From Anaeramoeba flamelloides (taxonomy: Eukaryota; Metamonada; Anaeramoebidae): a DNA stretch of 64,000 nt. The stretch covers positions 2,853,501 to 2,917,500 of the forward strand of contig JANTQA010000076.1 in assembly GCA_027625915.1 (NCBI GenBank), in the 5' to 3' direction. Made by a program: the position numbers and the translations under genes. The notes under the pieces were generated by a model that worked only from the letters and a program-made list of their open reading frames with translations, made no database searches and was not told the DNA's origin. Positions 23,261-36,300 of the stretch are shown here, piece by piece. How positions within the stretch are numbered: position 1 is the first letter of the stretch; each line of letters opens with the position of its first letter.

Positions 23261-24030
23261 TTGATTAATTATTTAATTTCGAATTTTCTGAGAATATTTT
23301 TTTTAAGTAACATTAATATTGATTAAAAACAAATCCTAGAAATAAAACCAATTGAATGAATTATAAAACAAGATAGTTTGAAATTATATTTATTAAATTT
23401 ATAATTATGGGGTTTTTATATTTTATCAAATAATTTAAATGATGAAATTTATGTATAAGTCCATTCCTGATATAATTTATAATGCATTTAATTATTATTA
23501 TTATTTTTAATTTGGTTTTTATTAAAGCTTTTTTCTATATATAATACATATTAATATAAATAAATTATTGAGTAACCACTTAATATAATATCTCATTTTT
23601 TTGTTATTAAAATATAAACTATTAAATTTATTCAAAAACCACATTGAGAAGGTCAATAAATTATTTATTGAAATATTTAAAAAATTAAAATTGTTCCAAA
23701 ATTGAATATATATTAAATTTTTTGAATATTCTTTGAACTGTTTTAATTGAGTCAGAAATTTTGAATTTGTTTTAAGATAATATTACTAAAGGATGGAAGA
23801 TTCAGTTTAGTAATAATGGAGCTAAAAGTTTAGAAATTAGTGTAAATGAACTCTTTTTTTAAAACATGTTTATATATTTTAAAAAAATAATAGTTACTAA
23901 TAGTTTTTTTTTTTTTTTTGAGAAAATTCATTTAATTTATTCCTAAATATTAAACCATTGCCCCTTTTTAGATTAGAAATAAAAGAGAATAAAATGAGTC
24001 TAGATTAGACTACATTATATGAATTATTTA
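23261..24030. other. AT-rich stretch between two LINE copies
   Basis: No gene and no clear repeat partner are seen. It includes several near-pure A/T blocks. Confidence 0.4.
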
Positions 24031-24032
24031 TT

Positions 24033-24744
24033 GGTTGAAAAAGAGTCTATTTTACACGCCAGTTCTTATATACAAAAGAGAATTTAAATTCGAAAATTTG
24101 GTAAATTCAGTTAATAAAAAGAAATTTAAATTCAAAAACAAATTAAAAGAATTAATTTGGCCTTATCTGGAAAAATTAATAAAATTCAATCAAAGAATCA
24201 ACAATAAAATTATTTGGAATTCAAAAAACCTAAAGATTCTTCAAAAAGAAATTTAAACATTTAAATACAATGAGTTGCTAAATTCTACAAGATGGAAGGT
24301 CCAAAAATATTTTAATATAATAAAAAACCAAAATTATTTATTTAAAACCCAAAAATATTAAATTTATCCATCAAGTTCAATACTTCTAAAATTCAGATCG
24401 TTTACAAACTGCTTAAATAGATATTACTATGTTATCAAAAAAAAATCAAATAAATTTTGTACTCTATGTTTAAAATATAATAAAAAGGACATTATAGAAA
24501 ATATTAATCATTTTTTATGGGTCTGTCCTTTCTATGAAAAAAATAGATTAATATTTTATAACAAATTAAAAGAATTAAAATTTAATGAAATAATTTTAAA
24601 CTGTGACAGTTTGAGACTGTTTTCATTAATCAATAATCGTAAAAGCTATGATTTTACGCTTAAATTACTAAAAGGAAATTTTAGTATAAGGACATCTAGA
24701 GTGTAAATTACACTTCTTCCTCAATAAAAAAAAAAAAAAAAAAA
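24033..24744 (+). mobile_element. 5'-truncated LINE copy 2
   Basis: A related but distinct LINE 3' end. Translated pieces align with copy 1: KFRSFTNCLNRYYYV against KFRNFTNCLNRYSYV, and a C-X2-C-X13-H-X4-C knuckle (CTLCLKY...HFLWVC). Stops and frame changes interrupt the thumb region. The copy ends RTSRV-stop, a small hairpin and about 20 A. The left boundary is approximate, and I found no convincing target duplication. Confidence 0.82.
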
Positions 24745-24969
24745 GAATTTATTTTTATAACAATGCTCTATTTGACAATGAATCAAATAATAATTTGATT
24801 TCAAAAAAGTGGTTTCTTTGATCAAAAATTACTTTCATAAAATTGAAAAATAACTTTTGTGTAACAATAAAATGAGAAAACAATAAAAAAAAACAAACTT
24901 TTTATGCAAAAAAGAATTGTTTTACAAGACTGTTGTTTTGTTGTTCAGGTTTGTTAATACAGTCTTTCC

Positions 24970-25390
24970 AAGGCTACCATAAAATTATAAATAAAATATA
25001 ATTGGGTTTTCTATTCTGAAATTCCATTTTCAAAAAATTCTGAAATAAGAGTTATTATTCAAAAAAATTTTTTAATAAATGAACTATTATTCAATTTTTG
25101 AAAAATCAAAAAAAAAATCAAGATCCCATGAAGCATTTAAAAATTTTGTTCAAAAAAGGTAAATTTCTAAAGATCAGAAAATATTGATATTTGTTTTGAG
25201 CTATTTTGGACTGATAATTTTGAGTACTTCATGGGATCTTGATTTTTTTTTTGATTTTTCAAAAATTGAATAATATTTCATTTATTAAAAAATTTTTTTG
25301 AATAATAACTCTTATTTCCAAATTTTTTGAAAAGGGAAAATTAGAATAGAAAAATCAGATGTGTTTTATTTAAAATTTTATGGTAGCCTT
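24970..25390. mobile_element. fold-back element with 164-bp inverted arms
   Basis: The arms 24970-25133 and 25227-25390 are inverted copies with only a few mismatches and small gaps. They open with AAGGCTACCATAAAATT and close at CAAGATCCCATGAAG, around a 93-base centre. There is no coding frame. No clear target duplication is visible at the ends, so the superfamily is open. It lies 225 bases downstream of LINE copy 2. Confidence 0.85.
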
Positions 25391-25857
25391 CGAACGGCTA
25401 TATGTTCATGATTTTATTCAGGTTGAAGGAATATCTGAAATTTGTGTTTTCTGGGTATTATAATTAGGTAGAAAGGCAATAGGGGACATGATTTAAAAGA
25501 CTTTCAACAAAAGTAAATTCAAAATATTGCAATTTTTTGGATTTTAGAGGATTTTACATTAAAACCTTTATTAACTGTCAAACCTAAAACCATTAAATTT
25601 CAAAAATCCATAAATCTCATTTTTCTGCCCAATTGAAATTTCAGGGTTTTAAGTTTGACAATTGTCAAAAACTTTTCGAAATTATTGAATAAAATAGGTG
25701 ATAACCAAAATAGTTTTTTTACATATTATAAAAAGGTCACTCGATTTTATTCTCAAATAAAGTTATACCCCCCCCCCCCCCAAATTTTAACATACTTTAA
25801 AAAAAAGTTGACTGACCTGTGCATAAGGAAATTTTGATTATCAAAACTTTTCGAGGT
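25391..25857. other. intergenic stretch with a C run
   Basis: No gene is supported. A run of 14 C lies at 25768-25781. The text around 25500-25830 loosely resembles 29470-29800 and 57470-57720 (CAAAAACTTTTCGAAA, TAACATACTT), perhaps a very old repeat family. Confidence 0.4.
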
Positions 25858-26352
25858 ATAGTAGGGAAAAAAATACCGTGCATGAAAAAAATCCCTAACA
25901 AGATTTTTAATTGTGAGTATTAGTAAAATTTTTGTCTAATTTCAATCAAATCCTTATTATAAATAACCAAATTTTTTTATGAGATTAGTAATAAACCTAC
26001 CTATAGCCCATCAAAATAAGGTGACTCTAGAATACTTGAGTAATTGTTTGATAGCCATAAGTTGATCAACTTTTTTTGAAAAACAATCCAGTTTTATTGA
26101 GGTTTACTTGAGTTTGGAAAATGATAATTTTTCTTCTTGTTTTTTGATTGATTGAATGGTGTTTTGAACAAGTGTGATTTCATCAATCATCATTCTAAGA
26201 AGTGGGGGAGTTATAATTGAAAAAGTTCGATTCTTAAAAAAAGGAATTTGGTTGTAAATAAATGAAATTACACAATAATTTTACTAATATTCACTATTAA
26301 AAATCTTGTTATGGATTTTTTTCATGTCCAGTATTTTTTTGACTGCTCTATA
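25858..26352. mobile_element. ~490-bp element with ~100-bp terminal inverted repeats
   Basis: The left arm (from TATAGTAGGG, then AAAAAAATACCG and CATGAAAAAAATCCCTAAC) is the inverted copy of the right arm (GGATTTTTTTCATGTCC, AGTATTTTTTTGACTGC, CTATA). The matching continues about 100 bases inward (GATTTTTAATTGTGA.TATTAGTAAAAT). Both ends are bordered by TA. One arm recurs at 30-186 and a weak one at 61080-61200. The centre (about 25990-26200) has no open frame. Confidence 0.78.
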
Positions 26353-26787
26353 TTTCAAATTTGTTCTTTCTAAACAATGTTTTGCCGAAATAAACATTTT
26401 GGAAAAAAAAAAAACCAAAATTATAAATTTTTAACAAGATCTCTTGACTTAACCTGATTTAAATTCAATAAATATGTTTCTAGTCATCAAAAAATTCTTC
26501 ACTAAGAATCAAATTTGGAAAGCCCTTAAGAGGGGAGAGAAAAAAAGTGTTTCTAAAAAATAGACAAATGAAGAAAAGCACTGTAAAAAAATGATTATTA
26601 TTTTTATCACATTGTAGTTGAAAAATATTGAAAGAAAAAGAATTAAAATATGAATAAGAAAAGAAAAGAAAGAAGAAAAGGAATTAGAATAAAAATGAAA
26701 GAAGAAAGAAAACAAATTCAGGAAAAAAAGAAAGTACAAAAAAGAATTAATTGGGTGAATCGAAATGATTTTAAATCTTGATCTTAC
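26353..26787. other. 3' flank of the Ras gene
   Basis: No gene is seen. The stretch at 26630-26740 is purine-rich (GAAAGAAGAAAA-like) and lies just past the stop of the minus-strand Ras gene, so it is probably its 3' UTR. Confidence 0.4.
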
Positions 26788-27744
26788 TTAAAGGATTATA
26801 CAACAACCACCTTTTGAATCTGTGTCTTTCTCTTTTTCGTCTTGCTTGTCATTTTCAGGGTTTTGTTGGCTTTGTTGAGCCTTTAAATTTCTGACCTCTC
26901 TAACAAGAGACTCAAAGCATTCTGTGACGTTGCTCCCATTCTTTGCGGAGGTCTCATAATATTGGCTGTTATATTTTTTGGCCAAGGTTTCTCCTTCCTC
27001 TCTTGAGACTAACCTTTCTTCGTCAAGATCGGCTTTATTTGCAACAGTGACCACGGGTACTGCTTGGAAGTTTTTTGCCCTACGGATGGCTTCGTGTAGG
27101 TTTCTTGCCTCGGTGTAACTTGCTCTTGAAATGATTGAAAACACCAAAAGAAATGCTTCTCCTATTCGGATATATTTATCCCGGACAGATCTATACTCTT
27201 CTTGACCTGCCGTGTCAATAATTTCAAGCATACAGGGCTTTTCGTCAATCGTGATCTTTTTTTTATAACTTTCCTCTTTTGAGTTTCAGATGGGGTTGTT
27301 TTGTTAATTCGAAGATTTGGTTTTTCATTCGAAGATTTGGTTTGTTTTGTTTTATTTGTTTGTTTGTTAATTTGTTTATGTGTTTTTTGAAGAACCAAAA
27401 TTCAAAAACAAACACTCTTAATTATGCGTTTTGTAACCGTGATTAATTTCCGATTAAGAATTGGAAAGATCGGAAAAAAATAGAAAAAAAAAATCAAAAA
27501 TTAAAAAACAAACCAATTGTAGGATCATAATCTTGAATGAATCTTCCTTGTAAAAACCTTACTGTAAGACAAGATTTTCCGACTTTTTATGAAAATTATT
27601 GAAAAAAGATTAGTTAGCAGCATATTTTGAGAAAACAATTATTTTGAAGAGAATAAATAAAAACTAAAGAGCAATTTAATTACCTGAACCACCGCCAATA
27701 ATAACAATTTTGTAGGTTTCGACTTCGTTTGTTTCTTCAGACAT
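26788..27744 (-). CDS. Ras-family small GTPase, three exons
   Basis: Exon 1 is 27744-27684, exon 2 is 27582-27514 and exon 3 is 27275-26788, giving 205 residues. Introns of 101 and 238 bases have GTAATT/GTTTGT donors and AAAAG acceptors, and phases agree. It starts MSEETNEVETYKIVIIGG. The P-loop is GGGSVGKS, the effector region YDPTIEESY, switch II DTAGQEEY, the guanine motif NKAD, and ETSAK follows. The end is GGCCIIL, so the CaaX box is CIIL. A final Leu favours geranylgeranylation, and the neighbouring Cys could be acylated. The hypervariable tail is acidic/Gln-rich and not polybasic. It is a membrane-anchored signalling switch of the Ras/Rap branch, but I cannot tell Ras from Rap with confidence. 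Confidence 0.94.
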
Positions 27745-28469
27745 TTAAAGGAGAAATTTTGTGCTTTTCTTTTTTGTTCAAAAATCGAAAAGAAAAAAAA
27801 CTTTAAAAAGAAATAATGTAAAAATGAATTCCAATTTTGACAATTTAATCTTAAAATTGAAAATGTACGAATAATTGGAAAACAAATTGAACATTGTTTT
27901 CTCTTTTGTTTTCTAAAAAAAAAGTTTTGCAAAATCATAAAGATTCGAAATTTAAATCATGGTTTTCAACAAGAAACTGATTTGTGGTGAAGAGTTTAAT
28001 TATGAATTCGAACTTTTCAATTCAAAGTTTTTCTCTTTATAAAGGCATTTTGGTGAATAAAAAGAGGGTAATTTTTTTTGTTCAAATATCTAAAAAAATA
28101 TTTTGAAAATAATCTATCTTCATGGTCTCCCATTTGAGAGAAGAAAATAAGAGTGTCTGGATATAATATCAACAAAAAATAATTTATTTTTTTTTAAGTT
28201 TCCGCATCAGAGCACCACAATTACTCAGGTTCAGAAGACAAAACCTGTTTTTTTTTTTTTGTTCAAATACGAGATATTATAAAATTATATAATAATATAC
28301 AGAAAAAAATATGAATTTTTAAGGTCTAGTCCTTAATTTTTCAAGAAAATTGTCAATATTAGATTGAATACATAGATCATTTTCGGTAATTTTTTACAAT
28401 TTTTTAGTTTCTTTTATGTTTTTTTAAAGGAAATATCTTTTTTAAATTTTAATCTCCAAATTTGAAAAA

Positions 28470-28800
28470 AAATTATCAAATCTTGAAATTAAAAAACAAA
28501 ATAAAAATCTGATTACTACAAGACGCAACTTATTTTTAATGTTATTTTTCAGAAATGAATTATTATAATAATTTGATCTGTTTTTTAACTTTTTTTAAAC
28601 CCTTCAAAAACCAATTTATATATCCAAATCAATAAAAAATTATTTATTTAAAGAAAAACGAAACATTAATCTGTGAAGGAAATAAACTTTTATACACGTT
28701 TAAAAATAAAACCACAAAAGTTTGGAATAGAACTTAGTATCAAAAATCTACTTCATCTCAAAAAAATTGCAATAATTTTTTTAAACTTGAAAAAAATTCA
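28470..28800 (+). repeat. dispersed repeat R4, first copy
   Basis: It shares ordered phrases with 42160-42490: AAAAATCTGATTACTACAA, TATTTTTC.GAAAT, TTTAAA.CCTT..AAAACCAA-type text, AGT.T.AAAAATCTACTT, and CTCAAAAAAA.TTG. No coding frame or ends are resolved. Confidence 0.5.
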
Positions 28801-29607
28801 ATTTGTTTACCAAAAGAAAATTTTTAATCAATTTTTTCTTTTTACTGAATAAAAAAAAACAAGAAAAAAAAAAAACAATAATTTTAATTAAAAATTCTCC
28901 GAAAATACTTTTTTAAAAGTTAGAAAAGCCATCTTAAAATATAAAGAAGTGAACTTTTTTATTGATTAAAAATAATCAATAACTATAAACCTGAATCTTA
29001 ATATTTCAACTGGTTCCCAATAATACCAAGATTAAATGTATTCGTAAGTTTTATTATTATTTGTCAATTTTTTAAATATTTTCAAACAAAAATATTTCAT
29101 TTAAATAATAATAATAATAATAATAAAATAGTAAACATTTATATAAATAATTAATTAATTTTTCCAATTAAATAAAAGTCAATAATATACGATATTGACA
29201 ACATCAATATGTATCTAGTATAAAAATTGTATTTTAATTTTTTGAATGTATAAAAAAGTTGTCTCAATTAAAGAATTTAAAAATAAATATCATATTATGT
29301 TTTGTGATGGGAATGAAAAATGTAAAATTGTTAAAAGTGTTTGAAAAAAGTTCAAAGATAAAACAATAAAATTCAATTTTTTGAAACAATTTAAAGTTGT
29401 TAAGGACTATCGGAATTTTATGCTCTGTGAGCATTGAAATACAAAGCAGTAAATAGACTAAGACCTTCAAAATATAGTGAATTGAGGGAAAGTCAAAATA
29501 TTGCCAATTTTTAGTAATTTAAGATTAAGACTAAAATCATTTATGGATCCAAAAACTTTTCGAAAAATCCCAACAAAGCAAGGCAAAAATAAAAAGCTAT
29601 TTTTTTT

Positions 29608-29712
29608 GATATTGGGAAAATGCCACTCCACTTTCTTTTCAAATTGGTGGCTACACTCACAACCAACTCTAACATACTTCAATATAAAGCGGAGTGACAT
29701 TTTCCCAATATC
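29608..29712. repeat. 25-base inverted repeat, 23 of 25 matching
   Basis: GATATTGGGAAAATG at 29608 is mirrored by CATTTTCCCAATATC ending at 29712, with 55 bases between the arms. Outer sequence does not continue the symmetry. It may be the core of a small element. Confidence 0.7.
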
Positions 29713-30363
29713 ATTTTGGAAGTCGAAAATTTTGAGTGAAAAATTTTGGATTTGGAAAGTAAATTTTTTTTGCCTTACTCAAAAACACCTAAATTTTACA
29801 TTTTAACAAGATCTATTAACTCAACATTCTTTTGAGTTCATAATTCGTGTTGTGGGTATAAAAATAATAGCCACTGGGAATAAAATTCAAATAATCCTTA
29901 ATAAGCTTTGTATCAAGTAATGGAATGTACTTTTAATGAAAAGTTCTAAATTTGATTTTTATAATTATCTCTTTTTGCCATTATTTTTTGCAGTCTACAT
30001 AAGTGCATTCCGGTTAATCATTTTTTATTTACACCTAGGCATTTAAAAAACCTTGAAGTATTTCATCATCTAAAAATAAAAAATTTAAAAAAAAAATAAA
30101 TAAAAAGGAACTTTAAAGTAAATTTTATTTTTATAAAATTGTGAAGAATTAAAAAAAGTTTATTAGAAAAATTATAAAGATTTATTAATTAAATGAGGAA
30201 ATAATAAATTATCAAAAGAAAATTAAACGAAATAAAATCAAAAAAAAAAAACAATATAAAAAAAAAAAAAAAATCATAATAATAATAGAAATAAAAAAAT
30301 TAATTCAAAAATAAATTGTTGTCCGTATTAAATAAAGAACTGAACGATGGTATTTAAAAAAAG

Positions 30364-33300
30364 TTATTTATCTTCTTTAATTTTTCTATATAAAAGCAAA
30401 TATTTTTCACCTTTTTGATTTGAAAGAGATTTCAAAGTATTTTTAAAATATTTAGTATTAACCCTTTTCGATTTTTTAGTTATTTCATATAGTTTCCAAA
30501 CCAAATTCATCATTTGGTTATTAAATTGAGCCGAGATCAAGATCAAATTTAAAAGTTCAAGTGCAGAATTTGCTTGGCTTTGTTTCCCGCGTTCTGTATT
30601 GTCGTCCATTTCATAAATTGAATTTAGGATTGATTTCAATAGTTTAGTTGAATAGCTTTGCAATTCTTCTTTATATTGCTTATATCCTGCATACAATACA
30701 TCGTTTGATTCAATTCCTGTGATATGGTAGGGGAAATTTTTCTGGGCATAAACGGAAAACAAGGATAAAAACGCCATTGAGATTTTGAAATTGGCGTTTG
30801 AATTTTTTGTCCATTCGATATCCTTTAAAACATTAAATAGCCCCTTTATCAAGTAAAATGCGCCATAGGTTGGATGGCCAGGCACGATGACAAGTAAACT
30901 AGCGAAGGATTGAAGGAAATTAACCAATTTACTTTCAAATTTCTCTTCGTCTTCCATTTCCGATTTAATGAGAGCAATTTCCTTAAATAGTGTCACGGCT
31001 TCTCTGAAAAAGGTATCTGCTTGTGCGTGCGAACCATTAATTAGCGCAATTTGCCCCGATAGTGAATAGAGTTTTAGTCTTATTATACAATCTTCAATCG
31101 AAGGGATTGTGATGAAGCAATAGGCAAGGCATGCCCGAGCAAATGCCCCCGTTTTACGAGTGTGCTTTTTTTTCACAATATAAAACGTCTTCATTGCCAA
31201 TGATAATGCCCTAATCACCAAATTGGCAATAACCAAATCTAAATTTGAAAATGAGTCCCTTGCCTCAACTAAAAAATTTAAATGCTTTTCAACACCTTTA
31301 CCAAATTCGACATGATCTAAATAATTGTTAATTAAATTTGAAACATTTCGAATTTCATTAGGATGGGATAAAATATTCACAGAATCATGAAGGATTTTGG
31401 CTTGCTCAAAAATTAAATGAATAATTAATGGATCACCAGTCGGCTCCTGCCCCTTTCTTGAAAAGGAATCTAAAATCCTCTTGGCCAATCTTGTTTTGTA
31501 TTCAATGACAACAACATCCATTAATTTTGTGAATTCTTCAACCAATAATAAATTTGTGACATCTGATGAAAGAATAATTAATCTTTCGATAATGGTATAG
31601 ATTTCAATTTTTACTTTATGGAGATCTTCTTTGGATAACTTTCTAATATGCCTCTGAATATCTTTCATTAAGATGAGTGTTTCTTTCATCTATAAAGTTT
31701 TTAATGTTTTTTTTATTATTATTTTTTTTAATTTTTTTTTATTTTTATTTAATTGAAATCAAATATAGTTTTAAAGATTTAATTCGAATTTCAAAAATAA
31801 TTTTTGTTTAAAAGGATAATTATAATTAATAATTATTGAAAAAATTAAATATTGGAGAATAATAACTTTTTAGATATCAGTGAAAATTTTATTCGGTCGC
31901 TTTAGTTAATCAAATTGTTTTGTTTACTACATTTACATTTTTTTTTTTTTTATTGAGTTTACTTGAAATTATATTATTCGCATGATTTTAAATATGTTAA
32001 CATTATCATTTTTTTTTTCTTGTAATTTAAATTTATCAGATTAATTATTAGTTGTAACAAATAATAAAAAAGAAAGGTTTATCGAGTTTAATAACTTGGT
32101 TTCTTAAGCAACAATATACAACTTATTGAAATATCTGTAAAGAACAAACGATTTACAAATATATCATCACAATGGAATTCAGAGAATAGATTTAATAATC
32201 ATATATTGATATTACCAGTAAGAAATACAAACAACAAGTGTTCTGAAAAGAAGTCGAATAATATATTTTTTGAATTAATTCAAATAAATAAAAATAATAA
32301 GCAATTAAAGAATAATATTCTTGATATTATTCGAAATAAAGACTCATTATTTATTTTATCATTGGTTAATGATAAAGAAAATTATGACTCTTTGTTAAAA
32401 TTTCTAAACAAAAATTTAGAAATCAGGGCTGTAAGAGGAAACTAGTTTCCTCCCTTCAAAATAAAAAAAAAAAAATGGATAATATATTTTTTTATAAAGA
32501 ATCCTTTTATTGATAGTAATGAAATCTTAAAGTAGATGTGTTTAAGTGATTTATATCGAATAAAATTTTTAGATCAAAGTGGTTAATATGGATATACTCA
32601 CCAATGCAAAATAAAATTAAAAACTAAAGTACAGTCGATTAAAGAAAACACTGAGAAATACTCTGCGTAGTTATTCGATAGTAAAAGAGAGGAGATAAGT
32701 AATTTTCTCAGATGAGGCCATCTTTGATCAAGAAAACTCGTAGAAAAAATGTTCATAGGTAAAGAATAAAAGGTAAAAGAAACTGCTTCAAATATTGTAC
32801 TCATTAGACAGGTATTTCTGTAATAAAATGTATGTTTTTGGGGAGAAATAGGTTATAATTATAAAAAAAAGTCAATTTGCCCATATACAATACTTTTTGA
32901 AAAGTAAAAAACCTCAATAAAATTATTCAGAACAAAAATATTCTTCAATTTCATCATGAAAATAACAATAAATATTTTTTTTCTCCAATAAGACAATATG
33001 CCACTCCTACACAAATCAAAATCTTCACACACCTTTTTTAGAATAGCGTATTAACCAATTCTTGATCAGCCTTCTAAATCACAACATTTATACCCCCACC
33101 AAAAATAATTTGGTCAAAATTATTCAAAAAAGAATCACAAATAACATTAAAAAAAAAAATAGAAAGTTAGAGATTTCTGCAAACCAATAATGGAATAATC
33201 TTAATCTTCAAAAATTAAATAATTCTATTGAAGGGACCAAGTTAAGATTATATGGAGTCAGAAAGTTAAGAGGAAGATAAGCTCATTATTAATGAACAAT

Positions 33301-36300
33301 AAAAATAATTTTATTTCATTTTTTTAAATTTTTCTTCTTTTTCTTCTTTTTCTTTCTTTATATCCTTTTGATAATGTATAGTTTTTCAAATTAAATACAA
33401 ACTTTTAGATCAAAATAAAAGAAAAATTATTGTCACAGTAAAGATTTTAAATATTTTAACATTTTCAACAGTACCCGAATAAAAAAATAAATATGCTTTA
33501 AAGAATAAAATATGTTTTATTCTTATATTTGTTGTTAATATATCTATATATTTTTTGTTTCAAAACTTCAAACATATGCTATGTCTTGTGTTTAAAAGGT
33601 CATATTAATTTTTTTTTTTTTCTTCTTCTTTTGCTTTTCTTTTTTTCAAAAAAATATTTAATAACAAAACACCACTAATTTTTTATGAATGTAATTTTCT
33701 TTTAACAACTGATCAAAACTATTTTTACTTTTTATTTAGATTCAATTTCAGTAACCTTGTAATTTCAACAAGGAAAGGAATTTTTGGAAGGTGTTACAAT
33801 ATACAATAAGATCGTAACAATTTTTTTTATTATATTCTAAAAAATAAAAAACGTTTAAAAAGAAAACAATGAAGGTGGTTGTAGTAAAGGTAAGTATGAA
33901 GGTAATTTTTTTCTTTTTTCATTTTTTTTACTTTTAAAAAAATAAACTTAGGCAATAACTACAAACATAAGCATAAGATCGCTTCTAATTTTGGAATTTG
34001 TTTACGAAAAATTGACTTTCAAATTTAAGTGTTTTATGCTTTATTATTTTTTTGTTGTATTTTACTTTTAAAAATAAATAATATACTAATAATTAAATTA
34101 GAAATAGTGTTTTAATTTTTTACTATCTGATAAATAGTATTTTATTCTTATAATAGGTGATAAACAGTGTTTTTAGGAAAGAATTGTTTTTTTGTAAGAT
34201 AGCTTATACCACAGTGTGATATCCTATAAAGAACGCACATCATGTGTGAAATAAACCTATTTTTAGAGAAAATTTTGACGATTTAAAATCGAAAGTTGGT
34301 AAAATATTTGTTTTAAAACATGCTTTCTCTTCTGTTTTATGACATTGCCACATTTTTTTTACTCAAATTTGTGATATATAAAACACTATTTTTGTATTTT
34401 TAACACTATAAAACAGGTAATTAACATGTTTTATATTTTTTTTATTAGGATATGGTTGAAAATGTTCGCATATTTAAAACTATACAAATTGTTGTACTGC
34501 ATTTTTTTTAGTGGAAACTGATTTGTTAACAATTTTTTTATGAAAAGAATGGTTTGAATAACAATAAATTAAATTTAACAAAGAAATTTATATTTATCAA
34601 ATTCCACATTTGAATAAATAAAAATAAATTTTCAATTGTTTTATGGAAGAATTTATTCAAAATTATTAAAATGTTTATAGTATACAATAGAAAATTTCTT
34701 TTTTATTGAATCTTTAGAAAGAAAAAAAAAAAAAAAAAACAAGTTTTTTTTATCTTTTTTTTGTTATGAATTTTTGATATTTTTCGAAAGTTGAATTTTC
34801 AATTTTAATGATTCTAATTTTAAAGAAAAAATCCATAGTTATTAAATTCAAAATTACTGTATAAATTTCAATTAAATTTTCCTAATAATTTACAAAATTT
34901 ATATCCAAATAAACTAAGCTCTTTTCTAATAATTACAATTCACATATAAACTATAAAAAAAAAATCACATTGTTTCCAAAAATATTTCTTAAATCATGTT
35001 TTGAAACATTTGAAAATATTTTATCTCTTTTAATATGATTATCTCTTTTGATACTAGAGTAATTTAGTTTTTATTCTCAAAAAATAAAAATTAATTTCAA
35101 AAATTTGGGAATAAACATTTCTCAAATTATTACTAGTCTAAAATTATTGGAAAATAGCCGAAACAACTCAAGTAATCAAATCAATTAAATCCTTCAAATT
35201 AAACATATCAACTGAATTAACCAAACCCTTGAGTTATAATATCAACCGAAGCAAAAAAACAAGTGGTTTACCAGACCAAAAAGATTTTTTAAAATAATCT
35301 TTTAAATTTTTTTTTTAAAAAAAAAACGAAAAAAAAAAACTACTTACCGAACAATATTTTACTGTATATTCAACAAATACACGAGCAACACTTAAATACT
35401 CTTCAATTTTTTCAAATTTAGAAACAACTTTCCAAACTTCATTCAAAATTCTCATTGTTTTTTTCCTTGGTGGCTTTTCTAATAATAATTGGTTACCAAT
35501 AGCTTGATATATTAAATAATGAGGGAAATAGCTATCACTTTTTCTTACTAATGGTAATAAATCTAAAAGATTGTTGACAATAAATTTTGGATTAAAGGAT
35601 CCTAAAATTCCATAAAGTACCAAGGAATTTTTTGATATTTTTTGATATTTTCTTAGCACGTTTTTAAATTCTTCAAGGGTCCCTCGATGAGCAACACACT
35701 GGCAAATCCATTCAATAGAGGGTCGGTGAAGATTCATATATTCACCCATTGTAATTTGATATTTTTGAATTTTTGATAAATATGGTTCTGAGACGATTTG
35801 TTGGAATGAGATCAAATAATCATTTAATGCTTCAAATTGAAATTCTTTCAGATCAGGATAGATTTCTAATGCCTTTCGTAATAAATATGTTCGGCAATAT
35901 GCTGCTACCAAGGGATCGGCTAACCCTCTAATCATTCTTGATATTCTTGATAATGCAATGATATGCATGTCCTTTGAAATGAATCTATAAATTGGTAAAA
36001 TGGCTAATTCGATATAAATTCTTGCAATTAATTCTCTAATACAAAGAATTTTATAGAGCCAATTGTAACACGTATCTTTTGCTACTTCTGGTACAATATC
36101 ATGAGTGAAGTCATCTATTTTTATTTTTTTTTATTAAATTTACGGATTTTTTTTTTTTTACAAAAAATAGTAAAAAATTAGTTGTTTGCAAAGAATATAT
36201 TAAAAAAAAAATTTCTTTGTTTTTAATTTATTTTTATAATGAATAAAAAAAAAATCTTTTCCATCTTTTTTTTTTTTTTTTTTTTTTTGTGATTTATGAG

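Larger units (their letters stand above)
27745..30363. other. intergenic stretch between the Ras gene and the VPS35L 3' end
   Basis: No gene is recognised. The side near 27745 must hold the Ras promoter. Features inside are repeat R4 (28470-28800), an (AAT)n run at 29108-29126 and an inverted repeat at 29608-29712. The open frames at 29264-29806 read as translated repeat sequence. Confidence 0.45.

Noticed and set aside
33840-34500. possible inverted-repeat element in VPS35L intron 2
   Set aside because: Only short A/T-rich phrases recur and no arms of useful length can be paired.
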